64,000 bases of DNA. Origin: an uncultured Bacteroidia bacterium (GTDB lineage: Bacteria; Bacteroidota; Bacteroidia; NS11-12g; UBA9320). Shown here in pieces: positions 36,477-46,030 of the stretch. The notes beneath the pieces are model-generated. The model was given only the letters and a program-made list of their open reading frames with translations. It made no database searches and was not told where the DNA came from. The stretch spans positions 1-64,000 of the forward strand of contig CALSTB010000002.1 in assembly GCA_943789165.1 (NCBI GenBank), read 5' to 3'. Both the position numbers and the translations under genes were made by a program. Numbering within the stretch: position 1 is the stretch's first letter; each line of letters begins with the position of its first letter.

Positions 36477-38396
36477 ATGAGCAAAGTAATAGGAATAGAT
36501 TTAGGAACCACCAACTCGTGTGTTGCGGTGATGGAAGGTAACGAACCTGTTGTTATTCCTAACAGTGAAGGGCGGAGAACTACGCCATCTATTGTTGGAT
36601 TTTTAGACAACGGCAACGGTGAACGTAAAGTAGGTGATCCTGCCAAAAGACAAGCAATTACAAACCCTGAGAACACTGTAATGTCGATTAAGAGATTTAT
36701 GGGTTCTCGATATTCAGAGATCGCAGACGAATTAAAAAAGGTTTCTTATAAAGTGGTTAAAGGTGATAACGACACTCCTCGAGTTGAGATTGGTGATCGT
36801 AAATACACGCCACAAGAAATTTCAGCTGTCGTTCTTCAAAAAATGAAGAAAACAGCCGAAGACTATTTGGGAAGCGAAGTAACAAGAGCGGTAATTACAG
36901 TACCAGCATACTTCAACGATTCTCAACGTCAAGCGACTAAAGAAGCTGGAGAAATTGCTGGTTTAAAAGTAGAGCGTATCGTAAACGAGCCTACTGCAGC
37001 GGCACTTGCCTACGGTTTGGACAAGCGTGATAAAGACATGACTATCGCGGTGTATGACCTTGGTGGTGGAACGTTTGATATTTCAATCCTAGAATTAGGA
37101 GACGGGGTTTTTGAAGTAAAGTCTACCAACGGTGATACCCACTTAGGAGGAGACGATTTCGACCATGTGATTATTGACTGGTTGGCGCAAGAGTTTTTGA
37201 ACGATGAGAACATTGATCTTAGAAAAGACCCAATGGCCTTACAACGTTTAAAAGAAGCGGCAGAAAAAGCAAAAATCGAATTATCAAGCAGCACGGAAAC
37301 TGAAATCAACTTGCCATACATTATGCCAGTTGATGGAGTACCAAAACACTTAGTACGTAAATTATCGAGAGCTAAATTCGAGCAGTTAGCGGATGACTTA
37401 ATTCGTCGAAGCTTGGAGCCATGTAAAGAAGCCATTAAAGATTCAGGATTAAGCGCAAGCGAAATTGACGAAGTAATCTTAGTAGGTGGATCTACCCGAA
37501 TCCCAAGAATTCAAGAAGAAGTTGAAAAGTTCTTCGGCAAGAAACCTTCAAAAGGTGTAAACCCTGATGAGGTTGTTGCGATTGGAGCTGCGATTCAAGG
37601 TGGTGTATTGACTGGTGAGGTGAAAGACGTTTTATTGTTAGACGTAACACCATTATCACTTGGTATTGAAACCATGGGTAATGTAATGACTATATTAATC
37701 GAGTCGAACACAACCATACCTACCAAGAAATCAGAAGTGTTCTCGACGGCATCTGACAACCAACCATCTGTAGAAATTCACGTTTTACAAGGTGAGCGGT
37801 CGATGGCAAAAGACAATAAGACGATTGGAAGATTCCATTTATCTGATTTGCCACCAGCGCCAAGAGGAGTACCTAAAATTGAGGTAACCTTCGATATCGA
37901 TGCCAATGGTATTTTGAACGTAAGTGCGAAAGACCAAGGAACAGGTAAAGAACAAAAAATTCGAATAGAAGCATCCAGCGGATTAAGCGATGACGAAATC
38001 GAAAGAATGAAAAAAGAAGCGGAAGCAAATGCGGAAGCGGATAAAGCAGCGAAAGAAGCCGTTGAGAAAATCAATCAAGCAGATACATTGGTATTTACCA
38101 CTGAGAAGCAATTGAAAGAATACGGTGACAAAATTCCTGAGGATAAGAAGAAAGCAATTGAGGAAGCGAAGGAAGCTTTGAAAAAAGCAGTTGGAGAGAA
38201 GGACAATGCAGGAATCGATGCCCATATGGAAAGCTTGAATAAAGCATGGGAAGCTGCTTCTCAAGACTTATACAATGCACAACAAGCACAAGGTGCTGCC
38301 GGTGGTGACCAACCAAATCCTGGTGACAACGGAAATGCGAATGCAGGTGCAGAAACAGACAATGTTGAAGACGTAGACTTCGAAGAAGTTAAATAA
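36477..38396 (+). CDS. dnaK: Chaperone protein DnaK (Hsp70)
   Basis: DnaK is the main ATP-driven folding chaperone. I take the ATG at 36477 ([15 protein letters not shown]), as in all close relatives, rather than the TTG seven codons earlier, giving 639 residues. The nucleotide-binding domain (1-385) has [13 protein letters not shown] and [15 protein letters not shown]. The peptide-binding domain follows ([12 protein letters not shown]...), then the helical lid and the C-terminal EDVDFEEVK that binds co-chaperones. It stands alone; dnaJ and grpE are not in the window. A strong terminator follows at once. Confidence 0.98.
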   Translation: MSKVIGIDLGTTNSCVAVMEGNEPVVIPNSEGRRTTPSIVGFLDNGNGERKVGDPAKRQAITNPENTVMSIKRFMGSRYSEIADELKKVSYKVVKGDNDTPRVEIGDRKYTPQEISAVVLQKMKKTAEDYLGSEVTRAVITVPAYFNDSQRQATKEAGEIAGLKVERIVNEPTAAALAYGLDKRDKDMTIAVYDLGGGTFDISILELGDGVFEVKSTNGDTHLGGDDFDHVIIDWLAQEFLNDENIDLRKDPMALQRLKEAAEKAKIELSSSTETEINLPYIMPVDGVPKHLVRKLSRAKFEQLADDLIRRSLEPCKEAIKDSGLSASEIDEVILVGGSTRIPRIQEEVEKFFGKKPSKGVNPDEVVAIGAAIQGGVLTGEVKDVLLLDVTPLSLGIETMGNVMTILIESNTTIPTKKSEVFSTASDNQPSVEIHVLQGERSMAKDNKTIGRFHLSDLPPAPRGVPKIEVTFDIDANGILNVSAKDQGTGKEQKIRIEASSGLSDDEIERMKKEAEANAEADKAAKEAVEKINQADTLVFTTEKQLKEYGDKIPEDKKKAIEEAKEALKKAVGEKDNAGIDAHMESLNKAWEAASQDLYNAQQAQGAAGGDQPNPGDNGNANAGAETDNVEDVDFEEVK

Positions 38397-38417
38397 GATC
38401 TACAACAGACTACTTTT

Positions 38418-38448
38418 AAAAGCGGAACCAATTGGTTCCGCTTTTTTT
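38418..38448 (+). terminator. Rho-independent terminator of dnaK
   Basis: AAAGCGGAACC and GGTTCCGCTTT form a perfect 11-bp stem around AATT and are followed by a run of T. It lies about 20 bases after the dnaK stop, and the symmetrical stem may also end the leftward mscS transcript. Confidence 0.92.
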
Positions 38449-38459
38449 ATGGAATGTTT

Positions 38460-39266
38460 TTAAGCCTCCTTATGAATTTCCACTTGATGTGGGTATGGAA
38501 TTTCAATACCAGCGGCATCTAAGGCGTTCTTGGCATTTTCTAAGGTTCCAAAATAGACTGCCCAATAATCTTCAGCCGCTGCCCATGGTCGGACTGCAAA
38601 ATTTACAGAGCTATCCGCTAGTGCCGACACGTCTACAGTTGGCGCAGGGTCTTTTAATACCTTTGGGTTTGAAACCAACACGTCCATTAAGACTTCTTTG
38701 GTCTTTTTGATGTCTTCGCCATAACCAACGCCAATGGTTAAGTCAACCCTCAATTTCCCTTCAGCAGTATAATTTGTGATGTTGCCATTCGACAATGCGC
38801 CGTTGGGCATGATGATGCGCTTATTGGTAGGTGAGGTTAAAGTGGTTGTAAAAATTTGAATATCAGCTACCACGCCTTTTTCTCCCTGAGCTTCGATTAA
38901 ATCACCGATTTTAAAAGGTTTGAATAGGATGATTAAGGCTCCACCAGCGAAATTACTCAATGCACCTTGCAACGCTAATCCAATGGCTAAACCAGCCGCT
39001 CCAATGATGGCAGCAAACGAAGTTGTTTCTATTCCTAGCTTAGACGCTACAGTAACGATTAACAAAACCTTTAATGCCCAAGAAACTAAACTCGCCATGA
39101 ACTTAGATAAGGATTCATCCAATTCACGTTTCTTCATGACGCGCTTCACAATTCGAATTATGAATCCTATTGAAATCCATCCAACAATAAGTATGGCTAG
39201 AGCAGCAAGTACTTTTGGACTAAAATCAACTACGACTGTTTTTATCATTTGTATGTATTCTTCCAT
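38460..39266 (-). CDS. mscS: Small-conductance mechanosensitive channel
   Basis: The 268-residue protein opens under membrane tension to release solutes during osmotic downshock. It has three N-terminal membrane helices; the pore helix is the glycine/alanine-rich GAAGLAIGLALQGALSNFAGG (about 90-110), the hallmark of MscS. The cytoplasmic beta and alpha/beta vestibule follows, with IKGDLIE-like KIGDLIEAQGEKGVV and TTLTSPTNKRIIMPNG. Length and order match the E. coli type. A TATATTTG promoter box lies 17 bases upstream. Confidence 0.95.
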   Translation of the reverse strand: MEEYIQMIKTVVVDFSPKVLAALAILIVGWISIGFIIRIVKRVMKKRELDESLSKFMASLVSWALKVLLIVTVASKLGIETTSFAAIIGAAGLAIGLALQGALSNFAGGALIILFKPFKIGDLIEAQGEKGVVADIQIFTTTLTSPTNKRIIMPNGALSNGNITNYTAEGKLRVDLTIGVGYGEDIKKTKEVLMDVLVSNPKVLKDPAPTVDVSALADSSVNFAVRPWAAAEDYWAVYFGTLENAKNALDAAGIEIPYPHQVEIHKEA

Positions 39267-39283
39267 GTTTCTAATTTAAAACG

Positions 39284-39291
39284 CAAATATA
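39284..39291 (-). promoter_or_regulatory. TATATTTG -7 box, mscS
   Basis: On the minus strand TATATTTG fits TAnnTTTG, 17 bases upstream of the mscS ATG, in an otherwise free intergenic gap. Confidence 0.55.
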
Positions 39292-39326
39292 TTGGAAGGG
39301 GGAAGAGATAAAAAAGTATACGGTAA

Positions 39327-40007
39327 TTACATTGTGTATTCTTCCAGCCAACGTGTTAATCCTCCACTCGCACTATCGACAATATGTGTAAACGACTTGC
39401 CGGCAGAATGACTTGGATTTGGGTCAATTAAATAGACCGGACAAGAAGCTGGAGACATTTGGGTTAAGCCCGCTGCTGGATACACTTCCATGCTGGTACC
39501 AATAACCAACAATATATCGGCTTGCATGACATGCACCGCCGCGGTTTCTATCATGGGTACTGCTTCACCAAACCACACAATGTGTGGTCGTAGTTGGCTG
39601 CCCAATGGACATAATTCTCCCACCTTTATGGTATCCGTTTCCATATCGAATACCAACGAGTCATCAACACTGCTTCTGGATTTTCTGATTTCACCATGCA
39701 AATGAATAATGTTTGATGATCCAGCTCTTTCATGTAAATCATCGATGTTTTGAGTAATAACATGAACGTCGAAGGTATCCTCTAATTCAGCCAACATTCG
39801 GTGTGCTGCGTTTGGCTCAGCGTCCAAGACATTTCTGCGTCGTTGGTTATAGAAATCCAATACCAACTCCTGATTTTTAGCCCAACCTTCCGGACTTGCC
39901 ACTTCCAGCACATCATACCCTTCCCACAGACCACCAGCATCTCTAAAGGTTTGAATGCCACTCTCGGCACTTATACCAGCTCCTGTTAAAACTACCAATT
40001 TCTTCAC
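39327..40007 (-). CDS. NAD-dependent protein deacylase (sirtuin, SIRT5-like)
   Basis: The 226-residue enzyme removes acyl groups from lysine using NAD. It has the NAD-binding GAGISAESGIQTFRD (~8-22), TQNIDDLHERAG (~94-105) with the catalytic histidine in IIHLHGE, and VVIGTSMEVYPAA. The FYNQRRR segment carries the YxxR pair that in SIRT5/CobB prefers succinyl or malonyl lysine. Oddly, only one cysteine (ELCPLGSQLRP) remains where sirtuins have a four-cysteine zinc site, so no zinc site is evident. The start is a GTG at 40007, four bases after a -7 box. Confidence 0.9.
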   Translation of the reverse strand: MKKLVVLTGAGISAESGIQTFRDAGGLWEGYDVLEVASPEGWAKNQELVLDFYNQRRRNVLDAEPNAAHRMLAELEDTFDVHVITQNIDDLHERAGSSNIIHLHGEIRKSRSSVDDSLVFDMETDTIKVGELCPLGSQLRPHIVWFGEAVPMIETAAVHVMQADILLVIGTSMEVYPAAGLTQMSPASCPVYLIDPNPSHSAGKSFTHIVDSASGGLTRWLEEYTM

Positions 40008-40011
40008 GAAA

Positions 40012-40019
40012 CAAATATA
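40012..40019 (-). promoter_or_regulatory. TATATTTG -7 box, sirtuin (divergent)
   Basis: TATATTTG on the minus strand ends four bases before the GTG start at 40007, so transcription should begin at or next to the start codon (a leaderless mRNA). The box shares two bases with the plus-strand box at 40018-40025. Confidence 0.65.
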
Positions 40020-40025
40020 CTTTTG
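40018..40025 (+). promoter_or_regulatory. TACTTTTG -7 box, MATE gene (divergent)
   Basis: TACTTTTG lies four bases before the GTG at 40030 and overlaps the minus-strand sirtuin box by the TA at 40018-40019. This placement supports the GTG start and a leaderless message. Confidence 0.65.
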
Positions 40026-40029
40026 CGCC

Positions 40030-41373
40030 GTGCTAAAAAACAGCTATTACAATCCTAATATAATTGCCTCACTTGTAAAGTTAGGTGCTCCAGTCGTGGC
40101 AGCGAATGTTGGGTTTGTGTTAATGGGGTTAATTGACAATGCCATGGTAGGCAAACTAGGCTACGTTCCTTTAGCTGCAGCTGGAATCTCGAACACAGCC
40201 TTTTTCATCGCAACCATTTTTGGCATTGGGGTGTTGATGGTATTCTCTGCAAACATTGCGGCAGAGCAAACCAGAAAACAAGCTGAGACGGAAAGTCTTA
40301 TTGGTGCGTCATTAATAATAAACGTGCTTGTTACTGTTTTCACATTCTTAATACTCCTATTGATTCATCACTATTTTCACATATTTGGACAAACGGAGGC
40401 TGTAAACGAAGCAGCCTTGCCTTATCTAAAAATTGTGATTTACAGTTCCATCCCAATGTTTCTTTTTCTTACTTTCAAGTCTGTTTCAGATGGACACAAC
40501 CTAACAAAAGCAGCTATGTACGGTACATTTCTCGCGTTAGGATTGAACGTTTTCTTGAACTGGGTATTGATTTTTGGAAACTTGGGTGCGCCAGCCTATG
40601 GATTGGTTGGGGCGGGATACGCCACATTAACAAGCCGTAGTTTTATGGCGATCTTTATGTTGCTGTATTGTGTGTACCACAAAAAGATTGTGTTTTATTG
40701 GACGACATTCAGGACAAAAATTTATCAAAAACATATCAAATCGTTATTGGCTTTAGGCATCCCTAGTGGCGGACAATTCTTTTTTGAAGTCTCTGCCTTT
40801 GCTGGTGCTGCCATCATTGCAGGCTGGATCGGCGAACACGAATTAGCGGCGCATACAGTTGCTATTCAACTGGCAGCGTTCACATATATGTTTGCCAGTG
40901 GTATTAGCGTTGCAGGCATGATTAAAACTGGTGAAACCTGGGCTCAGAAAAAACATCAGAAAACGCTTGATATCGGAAGGAACACATACTTCCTTGTCAC
41001 CTTCTTTATGGCCATTTCTGCTATTCTTTTTGTGTTGTTCAGATTTCCTTTGGTAAGACTTTTCTCTGAAAACATTGAGGTGATAGCCATTGCTTCCCAA
41101 TTAATGATATTAGCTGCCTTTTTTCAATTCTTCGATGGCATACAAGCCGTTAGTTTAGGTTTGTTAAGAGGCATGAATGACACTAAAGTCCCTTCGTATA
41201 TAACCCTAGCCGTATATTGGGCTATAGCCTTGCCTTTGGCATATTGGTTGGGCATTCATACAGATCTCAAAATGACCGGAGTGTGGATAGCCCTTACATT
41301 GGCTTTGATACTAGCCTCCGTATTTTTGTACGCTAGGTTTATGAACATTACAAAACGACAATTACTGCATTGA
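40030..41373 (+). CDS. MATE family multidrug efflux pump
   Basis: The transporter exports cationic drugs or metabolites in exchange for Na+ or H+. Longer frames from an ATG at 39955 overlap the sirtuin gene; the GTG at 40030, right after a -7 box, gives 447 residues, typical for the family. It shows about twelve membrane helices in two halves: APVVAANVGFVLMGLIDNAMVGKLG (the conserved first helix motif), AALPYLKIVIYSSIPMFLFL, GIPSGGQFFFEVSAFAGAAI, and FFQFFDGIQAVSLGLLRGMND. Substrate cannot be read. Confidence 0.93.
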   Translation: MLKNSYYNPNIIASLVKLGAPVVAANVGFVLMGLIDNAMVGKLGYVPLAAAGISNTAFFIATIFGIGVLMVFSANIAAEQTRKQAETESLIGASLIINVLVTVFTFLILLLIHHYFHIFGQTEAVNEAALPYLKIVIYSSIPMFLFLTFKSVSDGHNLTKAAMYGTFLALGLNVFLNWVLIFGNLGAPAYGLVGAGYATLTSRSFMAIFMLLYCVYHKKIVFYWTTFRTKIYQKHIKSLLALGIPSGGQFFFEVSAFAGAAIIAGWIGEHELAAHTVAIQLAAFTYMFASGISVAGMIKTGETWAQKKHQKTLDIGRNTYFLVTFFMAISAILFVLFRFPLVRLFSENIEVIAIASQLMILAAFFQFFDGIQAVSLGLLRGMNDTKVPSYITLAVYWAIALPLAYWLGIHTDLKMTGVWIALTLALILASVFLYARFMNITKRQLLH

Positions 41374-42113
41374 AAAAAAGTATACTCATATTAATCACAC
41401 TATGTGCGTTTAGCTACGCTGAAGCACAAATACGTGTCGAAGGATTTCTTACTCCCGCTATTGGATATCGTCATATGACCTCAGGACCAATGGGAACAGC
41501 TGATTTGATGGACTCATTGAAAAATGCGGACAAAGTCAGACAAAACTGGAGTGGCGGGGTTAAACTATTGGTTGGCATCGACAAGTACACCTCAATTCAA
41601 TTTGGCGTCAACTACAAAGGAATGAGCTTTACTAGACTTCGTGAAGACTTTCAGTTTCACGACACAGTACATCCTAAAATCGGTCGGGTGGAAGATTTGT
41701 CACAGACAGTCTTATCCAAAGACGCTCAATTCTTTCACAAATACAGGTACATTTCAATCCCTGTTATCTTTCAGAAATCGTTCACCAAAACGGTGTTCAA
41801 CAACAAGATGCAATTCTATTTTGCCAGTGGTTTGGATTTTGACTTTTTAATTCAAGACGACATGTACGTATCGCTTAACGGTTGGTCGGTTAAAGGGGAA
41901 GATCGACATGTGATCACTTCAGACTATGAATCAACCAAAGCTAATTTAGCATTAAACCTTGGTGCTCGCTTTGAATACAAATTAGATGAGTATGCCACGT
42001 TCTCTGTACAACCTGCATTCAACTACCCTTTGCTCCTATCAGCTAAAGATGATTTTGTACAGTTTAGAATGTACCAATTTGGTATATCTGTTGGGGTAAG
42101 TTATTTGTTGTAA
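41370..42113 (+). CDS. Outer-membrane beta-barrel protein (PorT-like size)
   Basis: The 247-residue protein begins at a TTG (41370) that overlaps the MATE stop by four bases. It has a signal peptide (LKKSILILITLCAFSYAEAQ) and a mature part of regular strands ending in YQFGISVGVSYLL, as in porin-type outer-membrane proteins (YISIPVIFQKSF, MQFYFASGLDFDFL, NLGARFEYKLDEYA). The 'YISIPVIFQ' strand followed by a barrel recalls Bacteroidota PorT-like proteins, but I do not claim identity. Translational coupling to the pump suggests co-expression. Confidence 0.6.
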   Translation: MKKSILILITLCAFSYAEAQIRVEGFLTPAIGYRHMTSGPMGTADLMDSLKNADKVRQNWSGGVKLLVGIDKYTSIQFGVNYKGMSFTRLREDFQFHDTVHPKIGRVEDLSQTVLSKDAQFFHKYRYISIPVIFQKSFTKTVFNNKMQFYFASGLDFDFLIQDDMYVSLNGWSVKGEDRHVITSDYESTKANLALNLGARFEYKLDEYATFSVQPAFNYPLLLSAKDDFVQFRMYQFGISVGVSYLL

Positions 42114-42162
42114 TTGAATCTTACTGCTTTTGAAAACCTGTTCACAGAATTGTGAATTCAAT

Positions 42163-44325
42163 CTACCAGATAAGGTACAATGGCCCCTTCGCGGATTTAT
42201 TGACATAACTACCATTCTCAGGAAGTTGGTATCGAATTAAATAATAGTAGGTGCCTGGCTGACAGACCTCACCTCCGACCTTACCATCCCATCCTTTTCC
42301 TTCGTCAAAAGATTCGAACAGTTGTTGTCCGTATTCATCCCAAATCTGCATGCTGATAAATTTAAACAATCCAGCAGGATAGAATACTTCGTTCAAATCA
42401 TCAAAATTTGGAGAAATGGCGTTTGGTATAAAAATGGCACATGCCGTTGGCAATATATCCACTTGAATAGAATCGCTAATCACTCCGCATGGGTGTGTTA
42501 TTGTGGCTTTATAAAAACCTGATTCGGTAATAGTGCGTTTAAATCCTTCCGTACTTCCGTCGTTCCAAACAATTGAACCTGCGTCGGCACGAATGTCATA
42601 GGTCAAAAACTCTCCTCCACAAATTGACGTGTCGTTACCCAGCTCAACTTTGGGCAAAACAACACTTCGAATAGTCACTGTATCCGAGAAATCACATTTA
42701 CCGTTGTCTCCCTTTACATAATACGTCCCAGCTCTGTCCACAACTCTATTCTGCCCAGTGGAGCCATCATCCCATCGGTAGTTTAAATTGGCAGAGTCTG
42801 CCATTAAATTGATGGTTGTATTTGGACAAATAATGGTGTCTTTGCCAATGCTAAAGAAGGGTTTTTCAATCACTTCTGTTACTTGTATAAAAGTATCTCG
42901 GCAACTACCTACAGCATATATATAGCCCACGGTATAAATACCCGGAGCGCCTGGAGTAAATGTAGAATCAGCGGTATTGACTCCACCACCTTTAAATTCT
43001 CCTCCACCTAGATTTGGTTTTAAATCTACAATAGGATCTCCTTCACAATAGGTTGCCTTTAAACCAGTAAAATAGTTATCAGGCGTTTCAACAATGCCAA
43101 CAGAATCAACCAGTCGGCCGACACATCCATTGCCATCTTCTACCTCGACAATAATTTCGTAGGCCCCTGAAGACTTATATGAATGGGTTGCAGGATTATC
43201 GCTTGAGCTATCGTTATCGCCAAAATACCATTTTGTTTTAACCACATTTGCCCCACTATGGGTAAATGTGAATTCATTATCAGCCAGACAAAGTATAGAA
43301 TCGCTAATGTTTACTTTGGACTCGTCTATGACAGGAGGTAGGACGACGTACACCTTTTCAAAACTGTCAAAACAGAACTCCCTACCGGGGCTTACTTGAC
43401 GTCCCATTACCAATTTTACGGTAACATTGCCTGTCCCCGAAGGTTTAAAATCAAAATCATACAGTGTTCCTTTGTCGCCGTAACTTGTTGACCAAAAACT
43501 TCTGGTCTTATCAAACAAACCATATACAGGTTGATCTGGCGGTTCTGAATAGTTAATCAGACTGAAATAATTATCTCCATAACACTGAATACTATCGTTG
43601 CCATTTTTAATTGTTGTATCCAAACCAAAGTCTATTGACCATGGAACTACAACTGTATCCGCAATGATTGTATCGGTTTTACAGCCAACTGTTTCTGCAG
43701 TTAGGTTGACCTTAAAAATTCCACCAACGGCGTACGAATGTGTTTTGTTCTGCCCTGTCACTTTCGACGTCTTATCGCCAAAATCCCAAGTATACGTCAT
43801 GCTTCCCGGATTTACTCCCAGGCTATTGGTGGAGGAATTTGTAAATGCAAAACTGTTTCCATTCAAGCATTGATACTTATCGTCTATGGTAAAGTTCGCA
43901 GTGATGTTCTCAGTTTTGAAGTTTTGCTTACCAAAACCACTCGCCGTATAATATTCAAAGTTTCCTGAATTGTTGTTGTACTCGTAGACCGCGACATGGT
44001 AGGTGGTTCTCTTCTTCAATCCACTGATGGTTACAGAATTAGCTGAACCGTTGTACACAGTATAACAATCTTTAAGCCTTGTTCCAGATTTAAACTTGTC
44101 ATCGGCTGTATACGTTTGATAATCGGTTGGAAAAGTATCGACTGCGCTGCCTTCTTTCACGAATACCAATCTCGCGTCCCCGTTGCCTGGACTCCATGAG
44201 ATAGTTGCCACGTTGCAGTAAATATCACTTACCGTTACGCTGCTAGCGTGTACTGTGGGTGACTGGGCCTGTACGGTGTAACCACAGATAGCTAATAAAA
44301 GAAATAGAAAAGTCTTTTTTGTCAC
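42163..44325 (-). CDS. PKD-containing surface protein with gliding-type T9SS tail
   Basis: The 720-residue protein starts at the GTG at 44325 (MTKKTFLFLLLAICGYTVQA), directly after a -7 box; a TTG three codons upstream is the longer alternative. After the signal peptide there is a fibronectin-III-like domain (VSDIYCNVATISWSPGNGD), two PKD-like domains (WDFGDK and WYFGDN cores), cysteine-rich strands with repeating 'YCEGDPIVDLKP' and 'GTYYVKGDNGKCDFSD' forms, and the type B sorting domain (IPNAISPNFDDLNEVFYP ... LFESFDEGKGWDG ... GPLYLIW). It is secreted by T9SS, presumably to the surface. Confidence 0.88.
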   Translation of the reverse strand: MTKKTFLFLLLAICGYTVQAQSPTVHASSVTVSDIYCNVATISWSPGNGDARLVFVKEGSAVDTFPTDYQTYTADDKFKSGTRLKDCYTVYNGSANSVTISGLKKRTTYHVAVYEYNNNSGNFEYYTASGFGKQNFKTENITANFTIDDKYQCLNGNSFAFTNSSTNSLGVNPGSMTYTWDFGDKTSKVTGQNKTHSYAVGGIFKVNLTAETVGCKTDTIIADTVVVPWSIDFGLDTTIKNGNDSIQCYGDNYFSLINYSEPPDQPVYGLFDKTRSFWSTSYGDKGTLYDFDFKPSGTGNVTVKLVMGRQVSPGREFCFDSFEKVYVVLPPVIDESKVNISDSILCLADNEFTFTHSGANVVKTKWYFGDNDSSSDNPATHSYKSSGAYEIIVEVEDGNGCVGRLVDSVGIVETPDNYFTGLKATYCEGDPIVDLKPNLGGGEFKGGGVNTADSTFTPGAPGIYTVGYIYAVGSCRDTFIQVTEVIEKPFFSIGKDTIICPNTTINLMADSANLNYRWDDGSTGQNRVVDRAGTYYVKGDNGKCDFSDTVTIRSVVLPKVELGNDTSICGGEFLTYDIRADAGSIVWNDGSTEGFKRTITESGFYKATITHPCGVISDSIQVDILPTACAIFIPNAISPNFDDLNEVFYPAGLFKFISMQIWDEYGQQLFESFDEGKGWDGKVGGEVCQPGTYYYLIRYQLPENGSYVNKSAKGPLYLIW

Positions 44326-44331
44326 AACGAA

Positions 44332-44339
44332 CAAAGATA
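44332..44339 (-). promoter_or_regulatory. TATCTTTG -7 box, gliding-type protein
   Basis: On the minus strand TATCTTTG ends seven bases before the GTG at 44325, another placement that fits a leaderless transcript. Confidence 0.5.
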
Positions 44340-44381
44340 AACAGTTAGCGTCATTTTAAGGTCTTTACAATGTTAAATTAA

Positions 44382-45266
44382 TTAACTTGAACTTGCAATT
44401 CCTGTAACACCTGTCGGCATTTTATACCCAGATTCACTTTGCAGATAAAGCTCTTTGGCGTAAATATTTTTAGAGCGTTTCAAAGTTGACTTCATTATGT
44501 TCTCTAAAACCAGTGGTGTAAACCCAGGTGAGTACGTGTTTAAAACAACAAAATGCTGCTTTGGGTCCAACACGCCAGCCACTTTTTCCATTATCTCATT
44601 GATAGAGTCTTCAAGCTTCCAACGTTCTCCCTTTGCTCCAATTCCAAATGCTGGTGGATCTAAGATTACGCCGTTATAGGTATTCCCTCTTTTATGTTCT
44701 CGACTGATAAACTTCAAAGCGTCTTCCACCACCCAACGTATGTCTTTTAGTCCTGACGATTCCATGTTAGATTTCGCCCAAGTAATCACTTGTTTTATGC
44801 TATCCACATGAATCACATCGGCACCAGCCATTTTAGCTGCCAATGAAGCACCGCCTGTATAAGCAAACAAGTTTAACACCTTGGGATTTGGCCCGGATTT
44901 TTTCACTGCATCATGTATAAAATGCCAATTCACAAAATGTTCTGGAAATAGGCCTACGTGCTTAAATCTGGTTAACTGCAAATTGAATTTGAGTTGTTTA
45001 CCATGCATACCATAAGAGACTGCCCAGTTTGTATTGAATGGTTTAAAATGTTTCCATTCTGCCTTATTATTTGAAACCTGAATACACTCGGCGTGTGCTT
45101 TTTCTTTCCATTCTTTGTCCGACAATCGCGGTTGCCAAATAGCACCGGGCTCAGGTCTTATCAGGACCACCTTCCCAAATCGTTCTAGTTTTCGATTGTT
45201 ACCACAATCCAACAGAGCATACTCACTCCAAGGTTGAGCTGTCTGACTTTGTTTTGTTTTACTCAT
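44382..45266 (-). CDS. Class I SAM-dependent methyltransferase (RlmI-like)
   Basis: The 294-residue protein has the methyltransferase fold at ~125-260: NLFAYTGGASLAAKMAGADV (motif I, SAM binding), VVEDALKFI, and LDPPAFG (motif IV, the target-base pocket type of RNA m5C/23S rRNA enzymes). The N-terminal ~120 residues (LERFGKVVLIRPEPGAIWQP) lack the PUA domain of RlmI but resemble the region just before its catalytic part. It ends 48 bases from the gliding-type gene and starts next to the exonuclease gene. An rRNA target is likely but the base is unknown. Confidence 0.8.
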   Translation of the reverse strand: MSKTKQSQTAQPWSEYALLDCGNNRKLERFGKVVLIRPEPGAIWQPRLSDKEWKEKAHAECIQVSNNKAEWKHFKPFNTNWAVSYGMHGKQLKFNLQLTRFKHVGLFPEHFVNWHFIHDAVKKSGPNPKVLNLFAYTGGASLAAKMAGADVIHVDSIKQVITWAKSNMESSGLKDIRWVVEDALKFISREHKRGNTYNGVILDPPAFGIGAKGERWKLEDSINEIMEKVAGVLDPKQHFVVLNTYSPGFTPLVLENIMKSTLKRSKNIYAKELYLQSESGYKMPTGVTGIASSS

Positions 45267-45272
45267 GTTGAA

Positions 45273-45992
45273 TTAATTTGCCACGTGAATGTGGTCATCC
45301 GCTAACAAGGGCATTCCTTTAAACCGCAGCAGAATGTTTGCGAGCGTAGTGATGTCTTTCTGACAATATATCCTAATGCGTTCCAAGTCATTTTCTTCAT
45401 AATAGATTCCATACACTTGACTTCCATCGATGTCATCTTTTGGTGTTGGAATATCGAACAAAGCTGCCAATAAATCTAAAGACGTATAGCTCTTAAAATC
45501 CCCAAACTTCCAAAGCTGCATGGTGTCAACATGGTTTACCTCCCAAGGTTTTTTACCCGCTGTATTCAGCAAATAAGGAAGTTTCAAACCATTTGTTAAA
45601 ATTCTTCGAGCCAAAAACGGAAAGTCAAACTCTTTTCCATTGTGCCCGCATAAAGCTTTTTGAGGAGATGTAAAATTGGTGTTTAGCAAATTGCAGAATC
45701 CAATGAGCAACTCCTTTTCGTCATGACCGTAATACGATTTAATTTTGAAATGGCGGTCTGCGCCTTGATGATAAAAGACACCCACAGAAATACAAACAAT
45801 ACGTCCAAATTCGGCGTAAATACCGGCTCGGTCATATACTTCTTCCGGTGTTTGGTCTTCATTGACAAGAAACTTTGCTTTTTTATCCCACAAACCTTTC
45901 CATCGATCATCTAGCGATTTGTAGTCGGGTGCGGCTGGCACCGTTTCGATGTCAAGAACCAAAATATTTTCAAGTTTGAGATGCTCTAACAC
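45273..45992 (-). CDS. 3'-5' exonuclease, PolB-type DEDD fold
   Basis: The 239-residue protein has the three exonuclease motifs of the RNase H-like DEDDy family: LVLDIETVP (Exo I, ~13-21), CGHNGKEFDFPFL (Exo II, with N and D), and RIRIYCQKDITTLA (Exo III, Y and D). It is a free-standing proofreading-like exonuclease, not part of a polymerase. Six bases separate it from the methyltransferase gene downstream, so both are probably one transcript. Confidence 0.88.
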   Translation of the reverse strand: MLEHLKLENILVLDIETVPAAPDYKSLDDRWKGLWDKKAKFLVNEDQTPEEVYDRAGIYAEFGRIVCISVGVFYHQGADRHFKIKSYYGHDEKELLIGFCNLLNTNFTSPQKALCGHNGKEFDFPFLARRILTNGLKLPYLLNTAGKKPWEVNHVDTMQLWKFGDFKSYTSLDLLAALFDIPTPKDDIDGSQVYGIYYEENDLERIRIYCQKDITTLANILLRFKGMPLLADDHIHVAN

Positions 45993-46030
45993 AGGGTCAA
46001 TTTATAACGAATTATTAATATCTCGTTACC

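Noticed and set aside
39955-40029. Longer N-terminus of the MATE pump from ATG 39955
   Set aside because: It would overlap the divergent sirtuin gene and lies upstream of the -7 box that fits the GTG at 40030.
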